Both the position numbers and the translations under genes were made by a program. A stretch of 64,000 nucleotides of DNA from Mycobacterium sp. OTB74 (lineage in GTDB: Bacteria > Actinomycetota > Actinomycetes > Mycobacteriales > Mycobacteriaceae): the NCBI RefSeq assembly GCF_029892685.1, contig NZ_JARXVD010000005.1, forward strand, positions 124,001 to 188,000. The letters are read 5' to 3'. Of this stretch, positions 42,010 through 49,982 are shown piece after piece. The first letter of the stretch is position 1. Every line of letters begins with the position of its first letter. The notes under the pieces were generated by a model. That model worked only from the letters and a program-made list of their open reading frames with translations, was not told where the DNA came from and made no database searches.

Positions 42010-42462
42010 GGAGCGAGTAACCAGCTTCTCCAGCGGAGCCAGCGCTTTGGCGACGCTATCGACCTCGTCGGGGGTCAGCCGGGCCAGCATGGACGCCAGG
42101 ACTTGGCGGCGGGCCTCCAGAGCCTCGCGATGCTGCACCAGGCCGCGCGGCGTCACATCGACCAGGACGGCACGCAGGTCGGAGGGATCGCGGGACCGTT
42201 TGACCAGGCCCAGCTTCTCGAGCCGCCTGATCGCCACCGTGGTGGTCGGGGTGCGTACCCGCTCGTGTGCAGCCAGCTCGGTCATCCGGATGGGGCCCTG
42301 GTCCAGCAGGGTCAGCAGGATGGAAAGCTGGGCCAGGGTGAGATCAGCTCCGGACTCGTCACCCTTGGGTTCGGTACGGCGGCGCATGACGTTGAACAGC
42401 TTGGCCAGGACCTGCTGCAGCTCGCCTGCGAGGTCCGCGCACTGCGGTTCCGTCGATGACAT
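42001..42462 (-). CDS. MarR-family transcriptional regulator (Rv0042c type)
   Basis: The 153-aa protein has a winged-helix core with ADLTLAQLSILLTLLDQGPIRMTELAAHERV. The recognition helix and wing follow (TPTTTVAIRRLEKLGLVKRSRDPSDLRAVLVDVTPRG). MarR proteins are dimeric repressors or activators often responding to small ligands. It is oriented toward the glucosylglycerate hydrolase gene, which it meets at the tandem duplication. In M. tuberculosis the homologue follows leuS directly. Its targets are unknown. Confidence 0.92.
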   Translation of the reverse strand: MSSTEPQCADLAGELQQVLAKLFNVMRRRTEPKGDESGADLTLAQLSILLTLLDQGPIRMTELAAHERVRTPTTTVAIRRLEKLGLVKRSRDPSDLRAVLVDVTPRGLVQHREALEARRQVLASMLARLTPDEVDSVAKALAPLEKLVTRSDN

Positions 42463-42502
42463 AGTTCGACAGTCTAACCTGTCGTACTGGCCGCGGACCG
42501 TT

Positions 42503-43240
42503 TTAGATGACCTGTGCCAGAAATTGGCGTAACCGTTCGGTTTCGGCGGCCGTGAAAATTTGCTCTGGCGGGCCGGCCTCGATCACCCGGCCGCCGTCCA
42601 TGAACACGACTTGGTCTGCCGCGCGCCGGGCGAAGTCCATCTCGTGGGTGACCACCACCATGGTCATACCGTCGGCGCCCAGTTCGCCGATCAGCGCCAG
42701 AATCCCTTTGACCAATTCCGGATCCAGTGCCGAGGTGGCCTCGTCGAAGAACATCACCTGCGGTGACATGGCCAGGGCGCGAGCGATCGCAACCCGCTGC
42801 TGCTGGCCGCCGGACAGGGTCGACGGGCGGACATCCGCCTTGTGTCGCAGCCCGACCCGGTTCAGCAGTCCCAACCCGAGTTCGCGGGCCGCGTCGGTGT
42901 TCAGATGTCGCAGTTTGCGCGGGGCCAGCGTCACGTTCTCCAGCACGGTGCGGTGTGGGAAAAGGTTGAAGTGCTGGAACACCATGCCGATTCGCTGGCG
43001 TAGCTGATCGGGGTTGTCGGCCAGCACCGAACGCCCATCGAGCAGAACGTCACCACGGTCGGGTTCGTACAGCCGGTTGAGCGTGCGCAGCAGGGTGGAT
43101 TTGCCCGAGCCGGACGGTCCGATAACGGCCGTCGTGGTGCCTGCCGGCACATCCAGGTCGACGCCGCGCAAGACCGTGTTGGGTCCGAACGACAGGTGAA
43201 TATCTCTGGCGGCCAACGAAACTGGTTGCGGATCAGTCAT
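42503..43240 (-). CDS. Amino-acid ABC transporter ATP-binding protein (GlnQ type)
   Basis: The 245-aa ATPase has Walker A (GPSGSGKSTLLRTLNRL), the Q-loop region (GMVFQHFNLFPHRT), the ABC signature (LSGGQQQRVAIARALAM), Walker B (VMFFDEATSALDPE) and the H-loop (VVVTHEMDFAR). The pattern matches polar amino-acid uptake systems. It overlaps the upstream fused binding-protein/permease gene by four bases, so the two form a two-gene transporter. The upstream oxidoreductase and hydrolase genes are on the same strand. Confidence 0.94.
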   Translation of the reverse strand: MTDPQPVSLAARDIHLSFGPNTVLRGVDLDVPAGTTTAVIGPSGSGKSTLLRTLNRLYEPDRGDVLLDGRSVLADNPDQLRQRIGMVFQHFNLFPHRTVLENVTLAPRKLRHLNTDAARELGLGLLNRVGLRHKADVRPSTLSGGQQQRVAIARALAMSPQVMFFDEATSALDPELVKGILALIGELGADGMTMVVVTHEMDFARRAADQVVFMDGGRVIEAGPPEQIFTAAETERLRQFLAQVI

Positions 43241-44979
43241 GCGGCCACCTCCTCGGGCTGGGCCGGCCTGCCCTGGCTGAGCCTACGGTCGATGTAGTTG
43301 ACCAGATGCGTCAGCGGAACCGTCAGGGCCAGATAGAACAGCCCGGCCGCCACCAGGGGAGACAGGCTTCCGGTCTGCGCATTGAGGTCCCGGCCCACCT
43401 GGAACAACTCGCGTTGACTGGCGATCAGCCCCAGGAAGTACACCAGCGACGACGCTTTGAGCAGCGAGATGAACTGGTTGACCAGTGCCGGAAGCACGCG
43501 CCGAACACCTTGCGGCACAACGACCAACCGCATCGACGCCGGATAGCCGAAGCCAAGCGCCCGCGACGCCTCCAGCTGACCGGCGTCCACGCTCTGAATG
43601 CCCGAACGCAGAATCTCGCCGATATAGGCGCCGGCCATCAACCCGAGCGCGGCGATACCCAACGGGTACGGGTTGTTTCCGGTGAGCCCGCCCACCACCG
43701 GTCCGATGCCCAGGCCGATCACCAGGATGATCACCACCTCGGGAAGACCGCGGAAGATGTCCGTGTATACCCGGGCCGGCCAGCGCAGCCAGCGCGAACG
43801 GGAGATGCCCGCTACCGCCAGCGCCAAGCCGATCACCAGTCCGATCACGCTGGCGCTGACGGTCAGGATCAACGTGTTGGGCAGGCCTGTCTTGAAGAGG
43901 TCCGGGATGGCCTGTTTGTACAGCTTCCAGTCCAGGAACGCGGTCTTCAGTTGGGCCAGTGTCGATTTCGGAGCCACCCTACTTGAGGTGGCTGCGCCGT
44001 GCCGGGCCGCGATAGCGGCGAAGTCCGGAAGCTGCGGCGCCGGGGCGGCCTTGGAGCCTGGCTTCCAGCCCGGCGGTAGGGCGCGCGGTACCCAGTCGGA
44101 GTAGAGCCGGGCCCAGGTGCCGTCGGCAATCACCGCGTCCAGTCCTGAGTTGAGCGCGTCGATCAGTGGCCGGTTCTCCTTGGCCACCGCGTAGGCCACG
44201 AAATTGTCCAAGCTGAAGGTGTTTTCGACGATTCGCGCCGGGTCGGACGGTTGGACGGCGCCGGACGCCTGCTGAGACGGGGCCACCCACGCGTCGATCT
44301 GGCGGGTCTTGATATTGGCGTACGCCGTGTTGTAGTCCGGGAACTTCACCGGCTGCAGGTGCAGGGTGTCGATGACGTAGGCCTCCTGCACGGTGCCCTG
44401 CACCACGCCGATGCGCTGCCCCGGCTTGAGCGCACTGAACCCGTTGATCGGCGAGCCGGTGGGTACGACGAGCGAGAAGTACCCGAAGTCATAGCCATTG
44501 GTGAAGTCGACGGTGTTGCGACGGGCGTCGGTGGTGGTGATCGACGACGACCCCACGTCGAACCGGCGCGAGGCCACCTGGGCCAGTAGCCCCGAGAAGT
44601 CGGTCCCGACGAACTTGATCCGCAGGCCAAGCTTGTCGGCGACTGCCCGCAACAATTCGTTGTCGAACCCGGTGAACTGGCCTGCGGAGTTGATGCAGAT
44701 GCTCGGGGGTGCATCCGACAGGGTGCCGACCGTCAGCACGCCAGGAGTGCCCAGCCCAAGAGCGTCGAGGTGGATCGACGAAAGTGGTTGTACGCCAGGG
44801 GTGGTGTACTTGTCGGCGCCATCGCCCTGGGCCGCAGTGGCCAGGTTGGTGGGCAGCTGGCTGGCGCTGTCGACGCCAGGCGGCGAGCACTGATCAGCGG
44901 CCGCGGGTGCGGCCAGGCACAGCGCACCGACCAGTAGCGAAACCAGCACCGCTACCGCCGCGCGCAGGAATGACGTCAC
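43237..44979 (-). CDS. Fused substrate-binding protein and permease of an amino-acid ABC transporter
   Basis: The 580-aa protein joins a secreted SBP_bac_3-type binding domain (about residues 75-300) to a membrane permease domain (about 365-565). The signal peptide is VLVSLLVGALCLAAPAAADQ. The binding domain opens LTVGTLSDAPPSICI and carries FTGFDNELLRAVADKLGL. The permease has the EAA-type loop LEASRALGFGYPASMRLVVVPQG. Such fusions place the solute receptor on the translocator itself. The substrate is presumably a polar amino acid such as glutamine; this cannot be told from the sequence. It partners with the downstream ATPase gene. Confidence 0.93.
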   Translation of the reverse strand: MTSFLRAAVAVLVSLLVGALCLAAPAAADQCSPPGVDSASQLPTNLATAAQGDGADKYTTPGVQPLSSIHLDALGLGTPGVLTVGTLSDAPPSICINSAGQFTGFDNELLRAVADKLGLRIKFVGTDFSGLLAQVASRRFDVGSSSITTTDARRNTVDFTNGYDFGYFSLVVPTGSPINGFSALKPGQRIGVVQGTVQEAYVIDTLHLQPVKFPDYNTAYANIKTRQIDAWVAPSQQASGAVQPSDPARIVENTFSLDNFVAYAVAKENRPLIDALNSGLDAVIADGTWARLYSDWVPRALPPGWKPGSKAAPAPQLPDFAAIAARHGAATSSRVAPKSTLAQLKTAFLDWKLYKQAIPDLFKTGLPNTLILTVSASVIGLVIGLALAVAGISRSRWLRWPARVYTDIFRGLPEVVIILVIGLGIGPVVGGLTGNNPYPLGIAALGLMAGAYIGEILRSGIQSVDAGQLEASRALGFGYPASMRLVVVPQGVRRVLPALVNQFISLLKASSLVYFLGLIASQRELFQVGRDLNAQTGSLSPLVAAGLFYLALTVPLTHLVNYIDRRLSQGRPAQPEEVAA

Positions 44980-44988
44980 GAACTGGCA

Positions 44989-45771
44989 CTAGCGGTGATC
45001 GCGCCAACGGCACAGCGCTTCGGCATCTGCCAAGGCGTAGTCCGGTCCGTTGACACCCACCGTCAGCAGCGAAACACCCAGGGAGGTAAGGGCTTTGGCG
45101 TTCGCGATCAATCCGTCGCCGCTGTGGTCCACGCCGGCTGACCGGACGATGGCGGACGGGTCGCGACCGACGTCGGCGCAGTGCCGGTCCAGGACCGCAG
45201 CCTTCTCCGGGTAGGTCTGCGGGGTGGTGAAGCCGTGCCACATCTGGGCGTACTGTGCGACCAGCTTGAGGGTTTTGCGTTCGCCCTGACCACCGATCAG
45301 TATCGGGATGTCCCGCACCGGCTGTGGATTCAGCTTGCCCAGCCGCGATACGATGCGCGGCATGGCGGCTGCCAGGTCGTCGAGTCTGCTTCCGGCCGTG
45401 CCGAATTCGTAGCCGTACTCGACGTAGTCCTTCTCTTTCCAACCCGACCCGATACCCAGGATCAGCCGGCCGTCGGAGATGTTGTCGACGGTGCGGGCCA
45501 TGTCGGCCAGCAGCTCCGGGTTGCGGTACGAGTTACAGGTGACCAATGCACCGATCTCGATCCGCGAGGTCTGCTCGGCCCAGGCGCCCAACATGGTCCA
45601 GCATTCGTAGTGCGCGCCGTCAGGGTCACCGTACAGCGGGAAGAAGTGGTCCCAGTTGAACACGACGTCGACGCCCAGGTCCTCGCAGCGGCGCACCGCG
45701 TCGCGCATCAGGCCGTAATTGGGGGAGTGCTGGGGCTGCAACTGAACCCCGATGCGAATGGGAAGGCTCAT
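44989..45771 (-). CDS. LLM-class F420-dependent oxidoreductase (Rv0044c type)
   Basis: This luciferase-like monooxygenase fold protein of about 260 aa has IRIGVQLQPQHSPNYG, VDVVFNWDHFFPLYGDPDG, RIEIGALVTCNSYRNP and GRLILGIGSGWKEKDYVEYGY. The last is the TIM-barrel segment with the typical GxGSGW signature. IPILIGGQGERKTLKLVAQYA and MWHGF follow. The cofactor is likely F420, the usual one for mycobacterial members; the substrate is unknown. The ATG is chosen (MSLPIRIG); a GTG three codons upstream, two bases after the hydrolase stop, is an alternative. It is probably co-transcribed with the hydrolase and the transporter genes. Confidence 0.9.
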   Translation of the reverse strand: MSLPIRIGVQLQPQHSPNYGLMRDAVRRCEDLGVDVVFNWDHFFPLYGDPDGAHYECWTMLGAWAEQTSRIEIGALVTCNSYRNPELLADMARTVDNISDGRLILGIGSGWKEKDYVEYGYEFGTAGSRLDDLAAAMPRIVSRLGKLNPQPVRDIPILIGGQGERKTLKLVAQYAQMWHGFTTPQTYPEKAAVLDRHCADVGRDPSAIVRSAGVDHSGDGLIANAKALTSLGVSLLTVGVNGPDYALADAEALCRWRDHR

Positions 45772-45781
45772 ATGTCCCACG

Positions 45782-46705
45782 TTATCCGGCTAACACGCCC
45801 CGCAGGATCTCAATCAGGGCAGCCGGTTGGTCGCCCTGTACCGAATGCCCGGAGTTTTCGACCATGTGGGTGCGCCGGAATCCAGGTGCCCCTGCGGCAA
45901 AGGCGGCGGCGTCATCGTCATTGACGAAGTACGACTTTGCGCCCCGCACCAGGGTCGTCGGCATGGTGATAGACGGGACGTCGTCCCAGAGTCCGCTGAA
46001 GCTCGAGTAGCCGTCGCCACTTCTAAACGAGTCGTAGCGCCAGGTCCAGGTGCCGTCGTCAAGCTGCTTGGAGTTGTGAAACACTCCGCGGCGCAGAGAG
46101 TTTCGATCACGGTGCGGCGATGCGGCGACGGTGACGTCGAGCATGGCGGCAAAGCTCGGGAAGGTTCGGTCACCTTGAACCAATGCGACCGCGCCGAGCT
46201 GGGCCTTGGTCATCTGCTCGTGCCGTTCCGGGGCCGACGGGGTGACATCGACCAGCACCAGTTCGGGCACCAGGTTCGATTCTGTGGCGGCGACGCGCAG
46301 CGCGGTCAGCCCACCCAGAGACATCCCGACCACCAACCGGGCCTTGGGCGCATGCGCGCGCAGCACCGGCCGCAGGGTTTCGGCGTTGAGCCTGGGCCCG
46401 TAGTCGCCGTCCTCACGCCAGGCCGAGCGGCCGTGGCCGGGCAGGTCGATCGCCAGCGCCGGGACGCCGAGCCCCACGATGACGGTGTCCCAGGTGTGCG
46501 CGTTCTGGCCGCCGCCGTGCAGGAACACCACCTCGGGCGCGGCGGTGCCCCACTTGAGCAGGCTGATGGGCCCGTCTTCGATCCGGTTCACCTCCGGCAG
46601 CGGGCCGGTGGCGCCGATTTGGGCGGCGTTCTCGGGCAGCAGCGCGAATTCGTCGAGGGTCAGCAGGTCGTCGTCGGAGATCTCGGGGGCCACGCTTGCG
46701 GACAT
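45782..46705 (-). CDS. Alpha/beta-hydrolase esterase (Rv0045c type)
   Basis: The 307-aa protein has the oxyanion-hole motif VFLHGGGQNAHTW, the nucleophile elbow VGMSLGGLTALR (G-x-S-x-G), and the catalytic His region MVENSGHSVQGDQP. The acid is probably in the SYFVNDDDA segment. It resembles Rv0045c, characterised as a short-chain ester hydrolase. It lies downstream of ino1 behind a hairpin and upstream of the oxidoreductase gene, with 10 bp between them. Confidence 0.92.
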   Translation of the reverse strand: MSASVAPEISDDDLLTLDEFALLPENAAQIGATGPLPEVNRIEDGPISLLKWGTAAPEVVFLHGGGQNAHTWDTVIVGLGVPALAIDLPGHGRSAWREDGDYGPRLNAETLRPVLRAHAPKARLVVGMSLGGLTALRVAATESNLVPELVLVDVTPSAPERHEQMTKAQLGAVALVQGDRTFPSFAAMLDVTVAASPHRDRNSLRRGVFHNSKQLDDGTWTWRYDSFRSGDGYSSFSGLWDDVPSITMPTTLVRGAKSYFVNDDDAAAFAAGAPGFRRTHMVENSGHSVQGDQPAALIEILRGVLAG

Positions 46706-46719
46706 TACCCCGAAACAAT

Positions 46720-46768
46720 TCTGCGCCCGGGGCCGGTGCTACTCGCACATACGGGCCCCAGGCGCAGA
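46720..46768 (-). terminator. Hairpin terminator after ino1
   Basis: The arms TCTGCGCC-C-GGGGCC and GGCCCC-A-GGCGCAGA pair over 14 bp with one internal mismatch around a loop of about 19 nt. It starts 15 bp after the ino1 stop; AATTGTTTC follows on that strand. It may be a terminator or a partial attenuator before the hydrolase gene. Confidence 0.78.
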
Positions 46769-46782
46769 GTCAACGCTAGGAA

Positions 46783-47871
46783 TCAGCCTTCGATGAAGGT
46801 CTCCAGCTGCGCACGCGCAACGTCGTCCGGCAGCTGCTTCGGCGGGCTCTTCATCAGATAGGCCGACGCCGGCAGGATCGGGCCACCCAGGCCGCGGTCC
46901 TTGGCAATCTTGGCCGCACGCACGGCGTCGATGATGATGCCGGCCGAGTTTGGTGAGTCCCACACCTCGAGCTTGTACTCCAGGTTCAGCGGCACGTCAC
47001 CGAAGGCGCGACCTTCGAGGCGCACGTACGCCCACTTGCGGTCATCGAGCCAGGCCACGTAGTCCGACGGGCCGATGTGCACGTTCTTGTCGTAGACCTT
47101 GTCGGCCAGCGAGCCGGTCAGGTTGGAGGTCACGGCCTGGGTCTTGGAGACCTTCTTGGACTCCAGGCGCTCGCGCTCGAGCATGTTCTTGAAGTCCATG
47201 TTGCCGCCGACGTTCAGCTGGTACGTGCGATCCAGCGTGACACCGCGGTCTTCGAACAGCTTGGCCATGACGCGGTGGGTGATGGTGGCCCCGACCTGGC
47301 TCTTGATGTCGTCACCGATGATCGGCACGCCGGCGTCGGCGAACTTCTTGGCCCACACCGGATCCGAGGCGATGAACACCGGCAGCGCGTTCACGAACGC
47401 GACATTCGCGTCGATGGCGCACTGGGCGTAGAACTTGTCGGCCTCTTCGGAGCCGACGGGCAGGTAGGAGACCAGGACGTCAACTTTGGCGTCGCGCAAC
47501 GCCTTGACCACGTCGACCGGCTCGGCGTCGGAGACCTCGATGGTCTCGGAGTAATACTTGCCGATGCCGTCGAGGGTCGGGCCGCGCTGCACGATGATGT
47601 CGGTGGGCGGCACATCGGCGATCTTGATGGTGTTGTTCTCCGAGGCGCCGATGGCCTCGGACAGATCGAAGCCGACCTTCTTGGCGTCCACGTCGAATGC
47701 GGCGACGAACTTCACGTCCCGGACGTGGTACGACCCGAACTTGACGTGCATCAGGCCGGGAACGGTGCTGTTCTCGTCGGCTTCGCGGTAATAATGCACG
47801 CCCTGGACCAGGGAGGACGCGCAGTTGCCCACGCCGACGATAGCGACCCGAACCTCGTTCGACTCAGACAT
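46783..47871 (-). CDS. ino1: Inositol-3-phosphate synthase
   Basis: Ino1 converts glucose 6-phosphate to inositol 3-phosphate with NAD, the first step to inositol, phosphatidylinositol, mannosides and mycothiol. The 362-aa protein has the NAD-binding motif [16 protein letters not shown], the conserved [40 protein letters not shown] and the catalytic-region [20 protein letters not shown]-type segment [14 protein letters not shown] is also present. The ATG has AAGGAGA upstream. It lies 52 bp after a PadR-family gene on the same strand, as in M. tuberculosis. Confidence 0.97.
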   Translation of the reverse strand: MSESNEVRVAIVGVGNCASSLVQGVHYYREADENSTVPGLMHVKFGSYHVRDVKFVAAFDVDAKKVGFDLSEAIGASENNTIKIADVPPTDIIVQRGPTLDGIGKYYSETIEVSDAEPVDVVKALRDAKVDVLVSYLPVGSEEADKFYAQCAIDANVAFVNALPVFIASDPVWAKKFADAGVPIIGDDIKSQVGATITHRVMAKLFEDRGVTLDRTYQLNVGGNMDFKNMLERERLESKKVSKTQAVTSNLTGSLADKVYDKNVHIGPSDYVAWLDDRKWAYVRLEGRAFGDVPLNLEYKLEVWDSPNSAGIIIDAVRAAKIAKDRGLGGPILPASAYLMKSPPKQLPDDVARAQLETFIEG

Positions 47872-47923
47872 GTGACGGTCTCCTTTTCCTACGGTTTCAA
47901 TGCGTTCGCCGGAGCGTGTGCGT

Positions 47924-48469
47924 TCAGGTTTGATCGGCGCGACCCTGCGCCACACGTTCGGCTGCAATCAGCTCGTTGAGCCATTTCACTTCGCGCTCAC
48001 TGGACTCCAGCCCGAGCTGATGGAGCTGGCGGGTATAGCGGTCGAGCGAGCTGCTGGCCCGTGCGATCGCCTCGCGCAGACCTTCGCGGCGCTCCTCTAC
48101 CTGACGGCGCCGTCCTTCCAGGATTCGCATCCTGGCCTCGGCGGGCGTGCGGTTGAAGAACGCCAGGTGCACACCGAAGCCGTCGTCGGTGTAGTTCTGG
48201 GGTCCGGTGTCGGCGACCAGTTCGGTGAATCGTTGCTTGCCGGCATCGGTCAGTTGGTAGACGCGGCGGGCCCGGCGCACTTTGGTGGACCCGAGCGGCG
48301 CGGCGTCCTCGACGATCAGCCCGTCGGCCTGCATGCGGCGCAATGCCGGGTAGAGCGAGCCGTAAGAGAAGGCGCGGAAGGCACCCAACAAGCCCGTCAG
48401 GCGTTTGCGCAGCTCATAGCCGTGCATGGGGGATTCGAGGAGCAGCCCGAGAATTGCGAGCTCCAGCAT
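47924..48469 (-). CDS. PadR-family transcriptional regulator (Rv0047c type)
   Basis: The 181-aa protein has the N-terminal winged helix [22 protein letters not shown] and [20 protein letters not shown]. The C-terminal dimerisation region is a long helix ([23 protein letters not shown]). PadR proteins are usually repressors responding to small phenolics or other ligands; the signal here is unknown. The ATG is preferred over a GTG two codons earlier because AAGGGGG lies seven bases before it. It lies just upstream of ino1 and may control it; an inverted repeat upstream could be its operator. Confidence 0.92.
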   Translation of the reverse strand: MLELAILGLLLESPMHGYELRKRLTGLLGAFRAFSYGSLYPALRRMQADGLIVEDAAPLGSTKVRRARRVYQLTDAGKQRFTELVADTGPQNYTDDGFGVHLAFFNRTPAEARMRILEGRRRQVEERREGLREAIARASSSLDRYTRQLHQLGLESSEREVKWLNELIAAERVAQGRADQT

Positions 48470-48531
48470 GAACACACCCCCTTGGTCGGTACTGTCTCGC
48501 CGCTACGACGGTTCGACACCTCGCTCAACTG

Positions 48532-48544
48532 TATCGCGCCGATA
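48532..48544. promoter_or_regulatory. Palindrome upstream of padR, possible operator
   Basis: TATCGCGCCGATA is a 5-bp inverted repeat with a 3-bp centre, followed by TATT. It lies 63 bp upstream of the padR start. An autoregulatory operator is plausible, but no binding evidence exists in the sequence itself. Confidence 0.4.
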
Positions 48545-48604
48545 TATTGAGTGCCAAGCGGAAGCGCATTTTGGTGGGCCAATGCCGAGGTAGCGGCTGG
48601 TAGC

Positions 48605-49453
48605 TCAAGTGGGGTAGTTGATCCGCTTCTGATTGCCGGCGGGATCCAGTTCGATATAGCCGCTGTTGTTGAACTTGCCAGATACGTAGATCGAGATGGT
48701 CACCGTGTCCGGCGGCGCGGTGACGTCACCGCTGGCCTTGATGTCCACGTAGACGGTGTTGATCTCGTTGCGTTTGATACCGAGCGTCTCGGGGGCGCCA
48801 TGCATGATCGCGGTGATTTTCTCGACGTCGAACTTGCCCAGGTCCACAACCCGTTCGTCACTGCCGACCGACGTGGTGTCGGGGTCATCCCAGCCACCGC
48901 GGTAGTCGTAGCGCAGCACCCGGCGCGGTTCGCCCGGGTCGGGGCGTTCCAGGATCGCGTAATCGCTGTAGATGCTCAGCTCGTAGCCGGTGGTGTCACC
49001 GAATTTCTGCTTCATCTGGGCCAGAAGTCCGGTCAGCCCGCCGAGGGACTGCAGCTGCCGTGGCGGGGTCAGCACCAGAGGCGCCACTCCGTCGGGCTTG
49101 GCGCCGGGATCCGGCGCGCTCACGGCCAGCGGAGAGCGGCCCGGGGTGGCGTAAATGCCCCAGCCGATGGCGACGCCGAGCACCAGCAGCACCGCTCCCA
49201 TGGCGGCTAGAAAGCCCCAGCCCATGGAGCCGGACTTCCGGGTCTTCAGATTGGGTAGCTGGACCGGCGCGTTCGCGGTTTGCAGGTCGGTCACCAAAGC
49301 CTGCAGATCGCCGAGAGTCACGGCGGTGGTTGCTGATGCGACGCGCTGCCGGTGCTCCTCGGAGGACAGCTGGCCGTCACCGAGCGCAGTGTCCAGAATC
49401 TGGCAAGTGTCATTACGGTCACTGTCTTTTGCCCGTGTTCCTGCTGAGGCCAC
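48605..49453 (-). CDS. Membrane protein with DUF1707 domain (Rv0048c type)
   Basis: The 282-aa protein has an N-terminal DUF1707 domain (RAKDSDRNDTCQILDTALGDGQL, then SSEEHRQRVASATTA). A single transmembrane helix follows (WGFLAAMGAVLLVLGVAIGW), then a large extracytoplasmic C-terminal part ending QKRINYPT. DUF1707 resembles SHOCT-like cytosolic modules. The GTG start (VASAGTRAKDSD) matches the Rv0048c N terminus; a longer upstream frame has no support. The function is unknown. It is divergent from the zinc-ribbon gene. Confidence 0.88.
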   Translation of the reverse strand: MASAGTRAKDSDRNDTCQILDTALGDGQLSSEEHRQRVASATTAVTLGDLQALVTDLQTANAPVQLPNLKTRKSGSMGWGFLAAMGAVLLVLGVAIGWGIYATPGRSPLAVSAPDPGAKPDGVAPLVLTPPRQLQSLGGLTGLLAQMKQKFGDTTGYELSIYSDYAILERPDPGEPRRVLRYDYRGGWDDPDTTSVGSDERVVDLGKFDVEKITAIMHGAPETLGIKRNEINTVYVDIKASGDVTAPPDTVTISIYVSGKFNNSGYIELDPAGNQKRINYPT

Positions 49454-49550
49454 TCGGAGAGCGTAAAGGCCGACGGTGCAGCTCGGGTGGTCTGCGCTGC
49501 ATGCGAGCCATCGCGCGTTGGCCAGGGTGGGCCGACGTACTCTGGTCAAC

Positions 49551-49982
49551 GTGCGATTGCAGCGACAGGTGGTGGACTATGCGCTCCGGCGCCGGTCCCT
49601 GCTGGCTGAGGTCTACTCGGGCCGCACCGGTGTCACCGAGGTATGCGACGCCAATCCGTACCTGCTGCGCGCTGCAAAGTTTCACGGTCGGGCCAGTGCG
49701 GTGATGTGCCCGATCTGCCGGAAAGAACCTCTGACGTTGGTGTCGTGGGTGTTCGGTGACCACCTCGGACCGGTGTCGGGCTCAGCCCGGACCACCGAAG
49801 AGCTGGTCATGCTGGCCGCCAAGTACGACGAGTTTGCAGTTCATGTGGTGGAGGTATGCCGGACGTGCAGTTGGAACCATTTGGTCAAGTCCTACGTGCT
49901 GGGAGCGCCGCGTACCGACGATGCGCCGAAGGCACGACGTACCCGGACCGCGCGGTCGGGAGCGCGCACTGCCAGTGAGTAA
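49551..49982 (+). CDS. Small zinc-ribbon-like protein (Rv0049 / DUF5318 type)
   Basis: The 143-aa protein has two CxxC pairs (CPICRKE and CRTCSW) spaced by about 50 residues, suggesting a zinc ribbon. Other conserved segments are VRLQRQVVDYALRRRSLL, EVYSGRTGVTEVCDANPYLL and SWNHLVKSYVLG. The basic C-terminal tail is variable. It resembles Rv0049. Its stop overlaps the ponA1 start by eight bases, so it is translationally coupled to the penicillin-binding protein and may act with it; this is inference. Confidence 0.86.
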   Translation: MRLQRQVVDYALRRRSLLAEVYSGRTGVTEVCDANPYLLRAAKFHGRASAVMCPICRKEPLTLVSWVFGDHLGPVSGSARTTEELVMLAAKYDEFAVHVVEVCRTCSWNHLVKSYVLGAPRTDDAPKARRTRTARSGARTASE

